Source: Paenibacillus sp. USDA918EY (GTDB lineage: Bacteria; Bacillota; Bacilli; Paenibacillales; Paenibacillaceae). Taken from it: DNA of 64,000 bases. Location: contig NZ_WTWY01000008.1 of the NCBI RefSeq assembly GCF_009870825.1, forward strand, positions 124,001-188,000, in the 5' to 3' direction. Under the pieces are notes generated by a model. It did no database searches. It was not told the origin of the DNA and saw only the letters and a program-made list of their open reading frames with translations. The position numbers and the translations under genes were made by a program. Shown piece after piece: positions 9,073 through 18,688 of this stretch. Each line of letters begins with the position of its first letter. Positions within the stretch are counted from its first letter, which is position 1.

Positions 9073-10734
9073 ATGAAAAAGGGGAAGTCGGCGCTGGTGC
9101 TGGCAGCCGTCGCGATGCTTTTGCTTTCGGCTTGCTCGAACGGCAGGACGGAGACCGCAAAAGAGAACGGATCGTCCGGCAAACCGGCGGAAGCGAAGAC
9201 GGAAACGGAGGCGGGAACGGCAATCGACCCGTTCCGCCTGCCGGAACTTGTTGAGGTCAGCACGATCAAAGCGGTTTCGCCGAACGAAAGAATGCCGCAG
9301 GGCGACACGATCGAAGACAACCTGTACACGCGTTATTTCACCGAAAAAACGAACGTGAAATTCAAGTATATGTGGTACGCCTCGGGGGACGATTACACGC
9401 AAAAATTGAAGCTGGCGGTAGCCAGCAACGATTTGCCGGATACGATGGTCGTGGATGAACGGACGTTTTTGGAGTTGGCGGCCGGCGACCAGCTTGAGGA
9501 TTTGACCGACGTATTCCAAAAATATGCGTCCGATCAGGTCAAGCAGATTTATGAACTCAACGACGGCTTGTCATTAGAAAAAGCGACGATCGACGGCAAG
9601 CTGCTGGCCATTCCGAACATCGTGCCGAAGGGGGACTCCTTCCAGGAGGTATGGGTGCGGAAGGACTGGCTCGACAAGCTGGGCCTGCAGCCGCCGAAGA
9701 CGGTGGGCGACGTGGAAAAGATCGCCGAGGCGTTCATTGCCCGCGACCCGGACGGCAACGGCAAAAACGACACGATCGGGCTGCCCGGCAACAACGGGGT
9801 CGTCACGACCGATTACGGCTGGAACTATGATTTTAAGGCGCTGTTTAACGCCTTTGGCGCCTATCCAAGCATTTGGCTTAAGGACGGCTCGGGCAATGTC
9901 GTATACGGCTCCACGACGCCGGAGGCCAAGCAGGCGCTTGGCAAGCTGGCAGAGTGGTACAAGAAAGGGCTGATCGACAAGGATTTCGCGCTCCGCAAAA
10001 ACCCCGACGAGCTGGTGGTCGGCGGCAAAAGCGGCATCTTTTTCGGGCCTTGGTATATGCCGTTCGGCACCTTGACGAACGCGATGATGGCCGATCCGAA
10101 AGCCGATTGGAGGGCATACGCCATCGCGGACGATCAAGGAAGGTACAACGCGACCGTCGTGCCTCCAAGCAGCAGCTTCCTCGTCGTAAAAAAAGGTTTC
10201 AAACATCCGGAAGCGGTCGTCACGTATTTCAACTTCAATACCCGTTTCCTCCAGACGCCGACGCCGGACGATAAAAAGCTTGATCAAACCTATGTCAGCC
10301 TGCGCCCGATCGACCTGAACATCGGCGATCCCGACGCGGTGCTGAAAAAACATGAAATGATCAAAGGCGCCATCGAAGGCAAGCTGACGCCGGACCAGCT
10401 GTCTCCGGAAATGCAGGGGCATTTGGAGCGCTGGAACAAATATAAAGCCGACCCGAAAGCGAATATCGGCGAATGGGGCCCTCCTTATGCGTATTTGGTC
10501 GGCGGGCAGCCGATGGCGGACGTGAAGTTCAACGAGGTGTATTCGCTGTATACGGCCACGACGAAAACGATGGAGAAACGCTGGAGCAATCTGCAGAAGC
10601 TTGAAAACGAAACCTATTTCAAAATCGTCCTCGGCGAGCTGCCGCTCGATGCGTTTGATTCATTCGTGGCCGATTGGAAGGCGCAGGGCGGAGAGCAGAT
10701 CATAAAAGAAGTTCAAGAGGCCGTTCAGAAATGA
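9073..10734 (+). CDS. Extracellular solute-binding lipoprotein of a carbohydrate ABC importer (LipO-like)
   Basis: A 553-residue lipoprotein. The N-terminus MKKGKSALVLAAVAMLLLSAC is a type II signal peptide with lipobox LSAC; the mature Cys would be anchored to the outer face of the membrane. A low-complexity Glu/Lys/Ala/Thr linker follows. The mature domain belongs to the long type-1 binding proteins paired with LplB/YtcP permeases, with DPDGNGKNDTIG resembling their calcium-binding-like loop. The start is set by AGAGGAACGCTT before ATG. Its stop overlaps the next start in ATGA. It would deliver oligosaccharide to the two downstream permeases. Confidence 0.92.
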   Translation: MKKGKSALVLAAVAMLLLSACSNGRTETAKENGSSGKPAEAKTETEAGTAIDPFRLPELVEVSTIKAVSPNERMPQGDTIEDNLYTRYFTEKTNVKFKYMWYASGDDYTQKLKLAVASNDLPDTMVVDERTFLELAAGDQLEDLTDVFQKYASDQVKQIYELNDGLSLEKATIDGKLLAIPNIVPKGDSFQEVWVRKDWLDKLGLQPPKTVGDVEKIAEAFIARDPDGNGKNDTIGLPGNNGVVTTDYGWNYDFKALFNAFGAYPSIWLKDGSGNVVYGSTTPEAKQALGKLAEWYKKGLIDKDFALRKNPDELVVGGKSGIFFGPWYMPFGTLTNAMMADPKADWRAYAIADDQGRYNATVVPPSSSFLVVKKGFKHPEAVVTYFNFNTRFLQTPTPDDKKLDQTYVSLRPIDLNIGDPDAVLKKHEMIKGAIEGKLTPDQLSPEMQGHLERWNKYKADPKANIGEWGPPYAYLVGGQPMADVKFNEVYSLYTATTKTMEKRWSNLQKLENETYFKIVLGELPLDAFDSFVADWKAQGGEQIIKEVQEAVQK

Positions 10735-11696
10735 TGGGAAAAGCAGAGCAAACCCGCCTGCCGGTCCGGCCGCAAACGGAGCTTTCAGCATTTAGGCCGG
10801 GCAAGAAGCGCAGAAAACCGTTCCAAGCGCATTATCACTTGATGCTGCTGCCCGGCGTCATCCTGCTCGTCGTCTTCTCCGTCATCCCGATGTTCGGCCT
10901 GCTGATGGCTTTTCAGGATTACAAAATCAGCAAGGGGATCTTCGGATCCCCTTGGGTCGGCCTCGAAAATTTCACCTATTTTTTCGAATTAAGCGACAGC
11001 AGGGTCATTATCCGCAACACGCTGTTTCTCGCCATCGCCAAAATCGTGGCCAACCTGATCGTCCCGCTGGTGTTCGCGATTTTGCTGAACGAAGTCCGGC
11101 AGCGGGCGTTCAAACGGACGGTGCAGACGATCGTCTACCTGCCGCATTTTTTGTCCTGGGTGATTTTGGCGGGGATTTTTTCGGAGCTGTTCCTGACCGA
11201 CGGGATCGTCAACCGGATGCTCGAGGCTTTCGGAATCGGCCCGATTCAATTCATGGGGGATAACCGCGTGTTCCCGTACATCCTGATCGGCAGCGACGTT
11301 TGGAAGGAGTTCGGATTCAACACGATCATTTATTTGGCCGCGCTGGCGGGCATCGATCCGCATCTGTACGAAGCGGCCTCCATCGACGGCGCCAACTGGC
11401 GGAAACAGACCCGGCTGATTACGCTGCCGCTGCTTCGGGCGACGATCATTTTGCTGGCGACGCTGGCCATCGGCAATATTTTGAACGCGGGTTTTGACCA
11501 GATCTTCAACATGTATTCCCCGATCGTGTATGAATCCTCCGACGTGATCGATACTTACGTGTACCGGGCGGGCATTCTGGACGGCCAATACGGGTTTGCG
11601 ACGGCCATCGGGCTGATGAAGTCGGTCATCGCGTTTGTTTTGATCATTTTTTCCTACTCGCTGGCGTACAAGTATGCGAATTACCGGATTTTCTAA
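10731..11696 (+). CDS. Carbohydrate ABC transporter permease (LplB/YteP type)
   Basis: A 321-residue membrane protein with six predicted helices. The first, HLMLLPGVILLVVFSVIPMF, is typical. The ATPase-contact loop reads YEAASIDGANWRKQTRLITLP, a clear EAA motif, and the end AYKYANYRIF is family-typical. The ATG overlaps the binding-protein stop codon, with AAGAGG ten bases upstream, so translation is probably coupled. It pairs with the following permease to form the channel. Confidence 0.95.
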   Translation: MMGKAEQTRLPVRPQTELSAFRPGKKRRKPFQAHYHLMLLPGVILLVVFSVIPMFGLLMAFQDYKISKGIFGSPWVGLENFTYFFELSDSRVIIRNTLFLAIAKIVANLIVPLVFAILLNEVRQRAFKRTVQTIVYLPHFLSWVILAGIFSELFLTDGIVNRMLEAFGIGPIQFMGDNRVFPYILIGSDVWKEFGFNTIIYLAALAGIDPHLYEAASIDGANWRKQTRLITLPLLRATIILLATLAIGNILNAGFDQIFNMYSPIVYESSDVIDTYVYRAGILDGQYGFATAIGLMKSVIAFVLIIFSYSLAYKYANYRIF

Positions 11697-11716
11697 CCAG
11701 GAAGGAGGTGAAGCTC

Positions 11717-12607
11717 GTGGTACGCAGCCAAACGATATCGGCCAAAATTTGGTACGCCCTGTTAATCGTCGTCATGTTGCTGATCGCCTTGACGTCCATT
11801 GCGCCCATCGTCCATACGGTAGCCGTGTCCTTCAGCCATAAGGCTTACGCCGCAGCAGGAGCCGTATCGTTTTGGCCGAAAGGCTTCAACCTTTATGCGT
11901 ATAAGCAGATCGTGGCCGATTCGAAATTTCTGCATTCCTTTATGGTGTCGGTGGAACGGGTGCTGCTGGGCGGAGCGATCAACTTTTTGATGACCGTGCT
12001 CATGGCCTATCCGCTGTCCCGCACCGGTGAGCAGTTTGCCGGACGCAACGTGTACATGTGGTTCCTTATTTTTACGATGCTGTTCAGCGGCGGGGTGATT
12101 CCGCTTTATATTTTGGTCAAAAGCCTCGGGCTGTTCGATTCGATCTGGGCTCTGGTGCTGCCGTCCGCGGTGCCGGTATTTAACGTCATTTTGCTCATGA
12201 ACTTTTTCCGCGGCATTCCGAAGGAGCTGAACGAAGCCGGCAGCATGGACGGGGCAGGACCCTGGTATATGCTGTTCCGGGTGTATATCCCCTTGTCGCT
12301 GCCTTCGATTGCGACCGTTACCTTGTTCAGCATCGTCGGGCATTGGAATTCGTTTTTCGACGGCATGATCTTTATGCGAAGCGTGGAGCATTATCCGCTC
12401 CAAACCTATATCCAGCAGCTGGTCGTTCAGATGAGCATCAGCACGATGGCTTCGGACCCGAACAAATACGAGCTGATGAGGCAGCTGTCGAACCAGACGC
12501 TGAACGCGGCGAAAATCGTCGTGGCCGTCATTCCGGTGCTTGTCGTGTACCCGTTTTTGCAAAAATATTTCATTCAGGGCATTTTGCTCGGGTCGGTGAA
12601 GGAATAA
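11717..12607 (+). CDS. Carbohydrate ABC transporter permease (YtcP/LplC type)
   Basis: A 296-residue membrane protein and second channel subunit. The contact loop is NEAGSMDGAGPWYMLFRVYIP and the C-terminus is QGILLGSVKE, matching the permease at 159-1052 in type. The start is a GTG at 11717, six bases after a strong GGAGGTG; the in-frame GTG at 11708 is part of that ribosome binding site. No ATPase gene follows, so a shared MsmX-like ATPase is expected. Confidence 0.94.
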   Translation: MVRSQTISAKIWYALLIVVMLLIALTSIAPIVHTVAVSFSHKAYAAAGAVSFWPKGFNLYAYKQIVADSKFLHSFMVSVERVLLGGAINFLMTVLMAYPLSRTGEQFAGRNVYMWFLIFTMLFSGGVIPLYILVKSLGLFDSIWALVLPSAVPVFNVILLMNFFRGIPKELNEAGSMDGAGPWYMLFRVYIPLSLPSIATVTLFSIVGHWNSFFDGMIFMRSVEHYPLQTYIQQLVVQMSISTMASDPNKYELMRQLSNQTLNAAKIVVAVIPVLVVYPFLQKYFIQGILLGSVKE

Positions 12608-12709
12608 AGGTCCAGGCTTTCTTGACCGATTTTGCCGGATGCTTTGCAGGCGTCATGTCTTACAGGCGAGAAATGATCTGCCATAAAATCATGGAGGCGA
12701 TGATGTTCC

Positions 12710-15694
12710 ATGCGAAAAAAACTGCCGTCATTGATGCTCATCCTGCTTTTGCTGCTGTCCGCGGCACCCGTTTCGGAGGCAGCCCCATCGGGACTTGACG
12801 TGTGGGTCGTCAATGCCCTCAAAACCGTATACCGTACGAGTACGCTGCCGCAAAACCCGGAAACCGCCATTCGCCTCGTATCGGCGAGAAACGAATACGA
12901 AAACGCCCAAATCGCCGTCCGGGGGACGTCCGATTTTAAAATCACGAAAGTTGAATTTTCAAACCTCGTATCCGGCGGACGCAAGTCCATCGCCAGCAGC
13001 AACCTGAAGTACCATTTTGCCGAATACGGGCTGCCGGACACGGTTCAGCCGAACCTCTTTTTTCCCGAACGGGTAGGCGATCCGATTTATCCTCTGTCGG
13101 ACATTCCGGACCCGTTGTCGAACGAGAAGTCGATGAAGGCAGCCGCCAACTCGACGCAGCCGATTTGGATCACGAGTTATGTGCCGTCATCAACCGAGCC
13201 CGGCGTATACGAAGGCAGCGTGACGGTCAAAACGAATCGCGGAGATTACCGCATCCCGCTGCAGGTGGAGGTTGCCGACGCGGAAATTCCGAAAACCTCG
13301 GATACCCGTTTCATCAATTACATTTGGGCGATGACCAACGGCTTTACATGGGACGGCATCCAGTTCGGCGACGCTTCGTCGGACGCGTACGACGTCGGAA
13401 AGCATTATTACGGCGTGGAAACGTACAGCGACAAATGGTTTAAGCTGATGGACAATTTCGCGCAGGTCATGACCGATTACCGGCAGAACATGATCTGGGT
13501 CCGCACGGACCTGTTTTTGAAAGAAACGGGAACGAACCTTTCCGAATTTCTAAGCGGCATCCCGGACGATATCGATTGGTCGCTGTTTGACAGGTACATG
13601 CAAATTTTCATCGACAAAGGGATGCGAAATTTCGCAAACGCCCATTTGATCCATATTCTGAACTATATGCCGGCCGGCGAAAAAACCGATGCTTCCTGGA
13701 ACGAAAAGCTGCCGGACGCGCTGCCGCAAACCGACGCTTTTCTGCACAACTACCTGACGGCCTTGCACGACCATTTGCGTGAAAAAGGGTGGACGAGCGA
13801 AAACGGCTTTACCTGGTACCAGCACATCCGGGATGAGCCGATCGACGACAATGCAACAAATTACTGGACGTACGTTGCCAAAAAAGTGAAAGCGACTGTC
13901 CCGGATTTTAAAACGATGGATGCCGATCCGCACGGGATTCTATTGAACGATAAAACGAAACCTTACGTCGACGTATGGGTTCCTTTAACGCCCGCGTTCC
14001 AGGAAAAAGAGGAACAATACAAAGCCGAGCAAGCGGCCGGCAGCGATTTATGGGTTTACACCTGCGAGGTGAACCAACCCCCATGGCTCAACCGATTTTG
14101 GACGCAGCCGACCTTGACGGGAAGACTCTTGTACTGGAACCTGTTCCAGCATGGCGTGCAGGGCCACCTGCACTGGGCCTGGAATGCGTGGTACGTCGGC
14201 AGCTGGTATGGAGATTCGACCATCGTCTATCCGGACAAGAAAAACATGACGGTCAAAAGCTCCATCCGTTATGAGGCGCAAAGGGACGGTCTTGAGGAAT
14301 ACGAGCTGCTGCGCAAAATCCAAGAAACCCGTCCGGAGCTGGCGCAGCAAATCGTCGACAGCGCGGTGAACCCGGCGGATGCAAGGAAGTACACGCTTTC
14401 GCCGGAATACGTCAAAGCGCTCCATGACTACATGGTCCGGGCAGCGGCGGGCGAACAGGTTGGAGACGTCCCGGCTCCAAGCAGCCCGTACGACGGGCAG
14501 CAGCTGCCGCTGACGTACATGGCCGACAACGCAAGCGGGGAATTGAAATATTCCGGCACCTGGTATGATAAAAGCCGGCAGTATGCTTACCAAGGCGGCG
14601 TCCGGGTGACGGAAACGGCAAACGATGCGGTGGAATACGAGTTTGAAGGCAAGGGGATCGACGTTGTCGTCGAGAAAAACGAAACTTCCGGCAAAATGGC
14701 GATTTCGATCGACGGTGCGGAGCCGGTCATAGCCGATGCGTACGAAAAGGTGCAGCATGATTATTTTACGATCTATGCCAAACGCGATCTGGAGCCGGGC
14801 AGGCACAAGATCAAGGTGGTCAACATGGAAAACAAAGGTCTGTATTTGGACGCCTTCCGCGTCCATATGGCGGAGGGACAGCAAGCGTATGACGCCTCTC
14901 TCAGCAATATCGCGATCGACCAGGTGCCATCGCTGCGGTTCGACAGCAGCGTCCGCGAATACCGCCTGTCGCTGCCGGACGGAGCGGATACCGTGACGGT
15001 CAGACCGACCCCAACCGACGAAAACGGCACGATGTCGGTGAACGGCCGACCCGTTGCCCGCGGCGAAGCGGCGACCGCCGACGTTCCGGACGGCATTAGC
15101 CGCATAACGATCGTGTCCACGGCTTCGGACGGCCGAACCAGACAGGAATATACGCTTCATCTGGTCAAAGGTGCCATAAACGAACCCGGCATCAACAAGG
15201 CGAGAAGCAGCGCGCAGGTGACGGCGACCGCAACGCGAACCGGCGATCAAGGCGTGACCTACGGCCCGCAAAAAATGGCCGACGGCGATTACGGCACGAT
15301 GTTTGCAAGCCCCCAGGGGTATAACGACACCCATCCGTTCCCGCATGACCTCGTCTTGTCCTGGGATCAGCCGCAATCGTTTAACACGATCGTCATGGCA
15401 ACCACCTCGGGCCTGCTGCAGGGGATCAACGATATCGACGTGCAGGTGTCCACAGACGGCACCCATTTCAAGACCGTCGCCCGGCATGTTCCGATCCAAT
15501 GGAGAAGCGATAAAGACGACAACGTGATGGAAAAGACGTTCGCCGCGATTCCGGACGCCTTGGAGGTCAAAAAGCTGCGGATCCAAATCAACGACGCCGA
15601 CTACCGAACCTGGAACATGTACGCGCTTTACGAGCTGGAGCTGTATCAGCTGCCGGATCACGGCGAGCTGGATGTCCGGGTGACGGGACCGTAA
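12710..15694 (+). CDS. Secreted GH123-family (formerly DUF4091) glycoside hydrolase with accessory domains
   Basis: A 994-residue secreted protein. Residues 1-24 are a Sec signal peptide ending SEAA. An N-terminal beta-sandwich precedes the GH123 catalytic domain (about 190-570), which contains HIRDEP with the adjacent Asp375-Glu376 pair known as catalytic in GH123. The conserved WVYTCEVNQPP and HWAWNAW stretches follow, then RYEAQRDGLEEYELL. After it come a carbohydrate-binding-like beta domain (about 610-725), a cadherin-like Ig domain (about 730-820) and an F5/8-type C discoidin-like domain (about 825-985). Known GH123 enzymes are exo-beta-N-acetylgalactosaminidases using substrate-assisted catalysis. 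The GalNAc specificity is inferred from the family. It lies in the transporter operon, so it probably trims the imported glycan. Confidence 0.82.
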   Translation: MRKKLPSLMLILLLLLSAAPVSEAAPSGLDVWVVNALKTVYRTSTLPQNPETAIRLVSARNEYENAQIAVRGTSDFKITKVEFSNLVSGGRKSIASSNLKYHFAEYGLPDTVQPNLFFPERVGDPIYPLSDIPDPLSNEKSMKAAANSTQPIWITSYVPSSTEPGVYEGSVTVKTNRGDYRIPLQVEVADAEIPKTSDTRFINYIWAMTNGFTWDGIQFGDASSDAYDVGKHYYGVETYSDKWFKLMDNFAQVMTDYRQNMIWVRTDLFLKETGTNLSEFLSGIPDDIDWSLFDRYMQIFIDKGMRNFANAHLIHILNYMPAGEKTDASWNEKLPDALPQTDAFLHNYLTALHDHLREKGWTSENGFTWYQHIRDEPIDDNATNYWTYVAKKVKATVPDFKTMDADPHGILLNDKTKPYVDVWVPLTPAFQEKEEQYKAEQAAGSDLWVYTCEVNQPPWLNRFWTQPTLTGRLLYWNLFQHGVQGHLHWAWNAWYVGSWYGDSTIVYPDKKNMTVKSSIRYEAQRDGLEEYELLRKIQETRPELAQQIVDSAVNPADARKYTLSPEYVKALHDYMVRAAAGEQVGDVPAPSSPYDGQQLPLTYMADNASGELKYSGTWYDKSRQYAYQGGVRVTETANDAVEYEFEGKGIDVVVEKNETSGKMAISIDGAEPVIADAYEKVQHDYFTIYAKRDLEPGRHKIKVVNMENKGLYLDAFRVHMAEGQQAYDASLSNIAIDQVPSLRFDSSVREYRLSLPDGADTVTVRPTPTDENGTMSVNGRPVARGEAATADVPDGISRITIVSTASDGRTRQEYTLHLVKGAINEPGINKARSSAQVTATATRTGDQGVTYGPQKMADGDYGTMFASPQGYNDTHPFPHDLVLSWDQPQSFNTIVMATTSGLLQGINDIDVQVSTDGTHFKTVARHVPIQWRSDKDDNVMEKTFAAIPDALEVKKLRIQINDADYRTWNMYALYELELYQLPDHGELDVRVTGP

Positions 15695-15762
15695 AGGGGG
15701 CATAGGCATCCGTCAGCGCCAATTTGGCTGAATCATCCGAACTCAGCTTCTTGAATGTGATA

Positions 15763-15808
15763 GAAGGGTATCTCTGGGCTATGTCCGGCCTTGGAGATAC
15801 CCTTTTTT
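15763..15808 (+). terminator. Intrinsic terminator after the GH123 gene
   Basis: AAGGGTATCTC (from 15764) pairs with GAGATACCCTT before a T run. It separates the transport/hydrolase operon from the sensor kinase genes. Confidence 0.85.
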
Positions 15809-15819
15809 CGGAATAAATA

Positions 15820-15852
15820 GTCCACTTTCGTCCACTGAGGTCCACATTCGTC
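15820..15852 (+). repeat. Helically phased GTCCAC direct repeats upstream of the sensor kinase
   Basis: GTCCAC occurs at 15820, 15830 and 15840, exactly 10 bp apart, and a degenerate GTCTCC occurs at 15850. The first and third copies extend to GTCCACWTTCGTC. Spacing of one helical turn places all copies on one face of DNA, as expected for cooperative regulator binding. It is about 200 bp before the kinase start and just past the GH123 terminator. The binding protein is unknown; the YesN-type regulator is a candidate. Confidence 0.5.
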
Positions 15853-15981
15853 TCCGGTTTGCCGCAGTCTCGATACAAAATGCGACCGGCAAAAAGAAGA
15901 ATTGTGACTTTGAAGGATTTTCGCCGCGATATAATGAAGAAAACGATGCGAGTGAAGCGGTGAGCGCACATATTTTTTTCC

Positions 15982-16010
15982 TTGCCGCGGGCGGAGACGG
16001 TACTTATAAT
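15982..16010 (+). promoter_or_regulatory. Predicted promoter of the two-component operon
   Basis: TTGCCG (15982-15987), 17 bp, TATAAT (16005-16010), 47 bp before the kinase ATG. A second isolated TATAAT at 15930 has no well-spaced -35. Confidence 0.55.
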
Positions 16011-16019
16011 CGGATTGAT

Positions 16020-16033
16020 TGTAAGCGTATACA
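16020..16033 (+). promoter_or_regulatory. Candidate cre site just downstream of the kinase promoter
   Basis: TGTAAGCGTATACA matches 13 of 14 cre consensus positions. It begins 10 bp after the -10 box, a location where bound CcpA blocks initiation or elongation. It suggests glucose repression of the whole glycan-sensing system. Confidence 0.6.
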
Positions 16034-16056
16034 TAAACCGGCATGGGGAGGATGAT

Positions 16057-17826
16057 ATGAAAAACAAACGAAAACGGCCCATATTTCGCCTATTCAAGCC
16101 GCCTTATTCGCTGAAAAACCGGCTGCTTATTATTTTGTCGCTGACGGCCCTGCTCCCGCTTGCCATCCTTGGCAGCATTACCTATTATTCGATGCTCTCT
16201 TTGCTGGAAAACAAAACCGAAGCCAGCGTGATCAGCCACCTGCATGAGGTGCGAATGTCGCTCGACAACACCTTTTCCCAAATGAACCACGTCTCCCAGC
16301 AGCTCGCTTTCGACGGCAAGGTGGGCCAGGACGTCGAGAGATATTTGCAGGCGAACGCTTACGGCAAGAAGGCGCTGCAGGATGAAATCAAAAGGGAGCT
16401 TGGCGTCATCAGTTTTACGAATCCGAACCTTGGCATGATCTTTTATTTTTCGAACGAAACGAACGAACGGTTTTTTGAAAACTACATGGCGGACCCGTCG
16501 TTTTCGCTGACCAAGCTGCCGCTTTTGCTTCAGGCCAACCGGATCGCGTATTACGGACCCCACAAGTCTTTTAATCCGCTGGATGGACATCTCGTGTTTT
16601 CGGCCGTCCGCAAGGTGGATTTGAAGGAAAGGGACGACATCTACGTCTATATCGAGACGAATTACAAATGGGTGGAGGCGCTGATCCGGAATCGGGAAGG
16701 GGCCGAAGGTTACGAGCATCTCATCGTGGACGGCGGGGGACGGATTGCCTTTACGGAGGCGGAGGGCGCGTTCCCGAAGGGAGGCCATTTTCCGGATATC
16801 CAGGAAGAAAAAAAGCTGATCAAAGGGTATTATGCTTTTTCGGAACCAAGCAATCAAGGCTGGCGCGTCGTGACGGTCATCTCCAAATCGTCGTATGAGC
16901 ATGAGGTGAACAAGTGGATCGGGAAATTTACGGGCACGGTCGTGGCCGCCATCGTCATCAGCTTTTTGTTTGCCTTGCTCACTTGGCGCATGTTTTACGA
17001 TCCGCTGCGGGGACTGATCCGGGAGATCCGGGACGTAAAGCACCGTAAACTGGCGAACGCGCCGCGCCGCCCCGGCAATTTGGAGTTCGACCTGATCCAT
17101 GAGCAGCTTGACCATATGCGCGCCCGCATCGCCGGTTTGATCGAAGACATCGAACGGAGCGAACGCGAAAAGTCGGCGCTTGAGCTGGAGAAGCTGATGA
17201 ACCGGATCAATCCGCATTTCATCCATAACACGCTCGACACGATCCGCTGGATCGCCAGAGGCGAAGGACATGCGGAGATCGACCGGCTGGTGTCCACGCT
17301 GAACAAGCTGCTTTACTACAATTTGGGCAAAAACGGGGAGCCGACCGTCCGGGCCGAACTGGAAGCCATCCGGAGTTACATTTCCCTGCAGGAAGTCCGC
17401 TATAACGTGCGCATCGACGTTCACATCGACGTGGAAGCGGAGGCGCTGGATTTGCTGATTCCGCGCTTTATTTTGCAGCCGCTCGTAGAAAACGCCCTGT
17501 ATCACGGCCTCGACGGGGACGGCATGATCGAGGTGGAAATCCGTGAAGCGAAAGGCGGGCGCCTGCTTGAAATAGCCGTCAAAGACAACGGGAGGGGCAT
17601 GGATGAAGAGACGATCCGGCGTTTGATCGAGGGGCGCCAGGAGGAAGGCAAGGTAGGCATGGGCATCGGACTGCAGTACGTGGTTCGCATGCTGAAAAGC
17701 CATTACGGCGGCAGGGCCGCTTTTACCATTGAAAGCATTCCCGGCGTGTCGACGACGGTCATGCTCACCATACCCATTGAAGACAAAGGAGATGCTGCCG
17801 ATGACAAACGTGCTGGTTGTGGATGA
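16057..17826 (+). CDS. Sensor histidine kinase, YesM/LytS-like (His_kinase PF06580)
   Basis: A 589-residue membrane kinase. One transmembrane helix is at about residues 25-47 and a second at about 290-312. Between them is an extracellular sensing domain of some 240 residues, likely Cache-like. A HAMP linker follows, then the LytS/YesM kinase core with the phospho-accepting His387 in NRINPHFIHNTLD. The ATP-binding region reads LQPLVENALYHGL and DNGRGM with GIGLQYV. It should phosphorylate the AraC-type regulator encoded next, whose gene it overlaps by 26 bp. The ligand is probably a sugar presented by or related to the upstream transporter and GH123 enzyme; this is inference from position. Confidence 0.93.
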   Translation: MKNKRKRPIFRLFKPPYSLKNRLLIILSLTALLPLAILGSITYYSMLSLLENKTEASVISHLHEVRMSLDNTFSQMNHVSQQLAFDGKVGQDVERYLQANAYGKKALQDEIKRELGVISFTNPNLGMIFYFSNETNERFFENYMADPSFSLTKLPLLLQANRIAYYGPHKSFNPLDGHLVFSAVRKVDLKERDDIYVYIETNYKWVEALIRNREGAEGYEHLIVDGGGRIAFTEAEGAFPKGGHFPDIQEEKKLIKGYYAFSEPSNQGWRVVTVISKSSYEHEVNKWIGKFTGTVVAAIVISFLFALLTWRMFYDPLRGLIREIRDVKHRKLANAPRRPGNLEFDLIHEQLDHMRARIAGLIEDIERSEREKSALELEKLMNRINPHFIHNTLDTIRWIARGEGHAEIDRLVSTLNKLLYYNLGKNGEPTVRAELEAIRSYISLQEVRYNVRIDVHIDVEAEALDLLIPRFILQPLVENALYHGLDGDGMIEVEIREAKGGRLLEIAVKDNGRGMDEETIRRLIEGRQEEGKVGMGIGLQYVVRMLKSHYGGRAAFTIESIPGVSTTVMLTIPIEDKGDAADDKRAGCG

Positions 17827-18619
17827 CGATCATCTGGTGAGAAAAGGTTTTATCGGGATTATGCCCTGGCAAAAATACGGATTTACGGTCACGGGGGAGG
17901 CGGGCAACGGCGAAAAGGCGCTGGAGCTGCTGAAAACCACGGAAGTGGATCTGTTGATCACGGATTTGGCGATGCCCGTCATGTCCGGACTGGAGCTGAT
18001 GAGAGAGGTCAAGGAAAAACACCCGCGGATCTGTATGGTGGTGCTCACGTTTCATCATGATTTTGCTTTGATTCAGGAAGCGCTCCGGCTCGGGGCGGTG
18101 GATTACATTACAAAAATCGAATTGGAGCAGGAGCAGCTCGACGGCATCTTAAGCCGGATCGCCGGGCGCATCCGCGAAGTCAAAGGCGGAAACTTCGTTG
18201 AATCGGAGGCGTCCTTTGCGGAAAACCGGGAAGCGGCAGCCGGCTCCTCCTATTCGGAGGAAGTGCGGGAATGCATCGTTCATGCCGTAGGTTATATCCG
18301 CGAGCATTATCAAACCGAACTGCTGCTTCCGGACGTCGCCCAGCGGGTGAACATGAGCCGCAGCTATTTCAGCCGCTGCTTCAAAGACATCGTCGGCCAA
18401 ACGTTTCATGAATACGTGCGGGAGCTGCGGATCGAGCATGCCAAAACGCTGCTGCGGCAGACGAACAAGCCGGTGCAGTGGATTTCCGTCCAGTCCGGCT
18501 ATCCGAACGAGAAATATTTTTTCAAGGTGTTCCGCGAAACGACGGGCTTTTTGCCCGGAGAGTTCCGGAAAAAAGCAAGGGATGAATCGGGAAAAGGGAC
18601 CTTTGCTAAAAAGCTCTGA
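17801..18619 (+). CDS. Response regulator with AraC-type DNA-binding domain (YesN-like)
   Basis: A 272-residue regulator. The receiver domain (1-120) has the acidic patch VVDDDH, phospho-acceptor Asp55 in LLITDLAMPVMSG and the conserved Lys in YITKIE. An AraC helix-turn-helix pair occupies about 165-262 (LLLPDVAQRVNMSRSYFSRC and the second helix near KYFFKVFRETTGFLPGEFR). It is shorter than many YesN proteins because the usual central linker is reduced. The start is the ATG after AAAGGAGATG, inside the kinase gene. It would activate the binding protein-permease-GH123 operon when phosphorylated. Confidence 0.93.
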   Translation: MTNVLVVDDDHLVRKGFIGIMPWQKYGFTVTGEAGNGEKALELLKTTEVDLLITDLAMPVMSGLELMREVKEKHPRICMVVLTFHHDFALIQEALRLGAVDYITKIELEQEQLDGILSRIAGRIREVKGGNFVESEASFAENREAAAGSSYSEEVRECIVHAVGYIREHYQTELLLPDVAQRVNMSRSYFSRCFKDIVGQTFHEYVRELRIEHAKTLLRQTNKPVQWISVQSGYPNEKYFFKVFRETTGFLPGEFRKKARDESGKGTFAKKL

Positions 18620-18688
18620 GGCCGGATCGTCTCCCTGTTTCGTGGTGAGTTTGCTCTTATAACGTGAAAAAACCAATCAAAATCATGA

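Noticed and set aside
15925..15940. TATAAT at 15930 as the sensor kinase promoter
   Set aside because: No -35 element is found at 16-18 bp; the TTGCCG-N17-TATAAT pair at 15982-16010 is better and nearer the gene.
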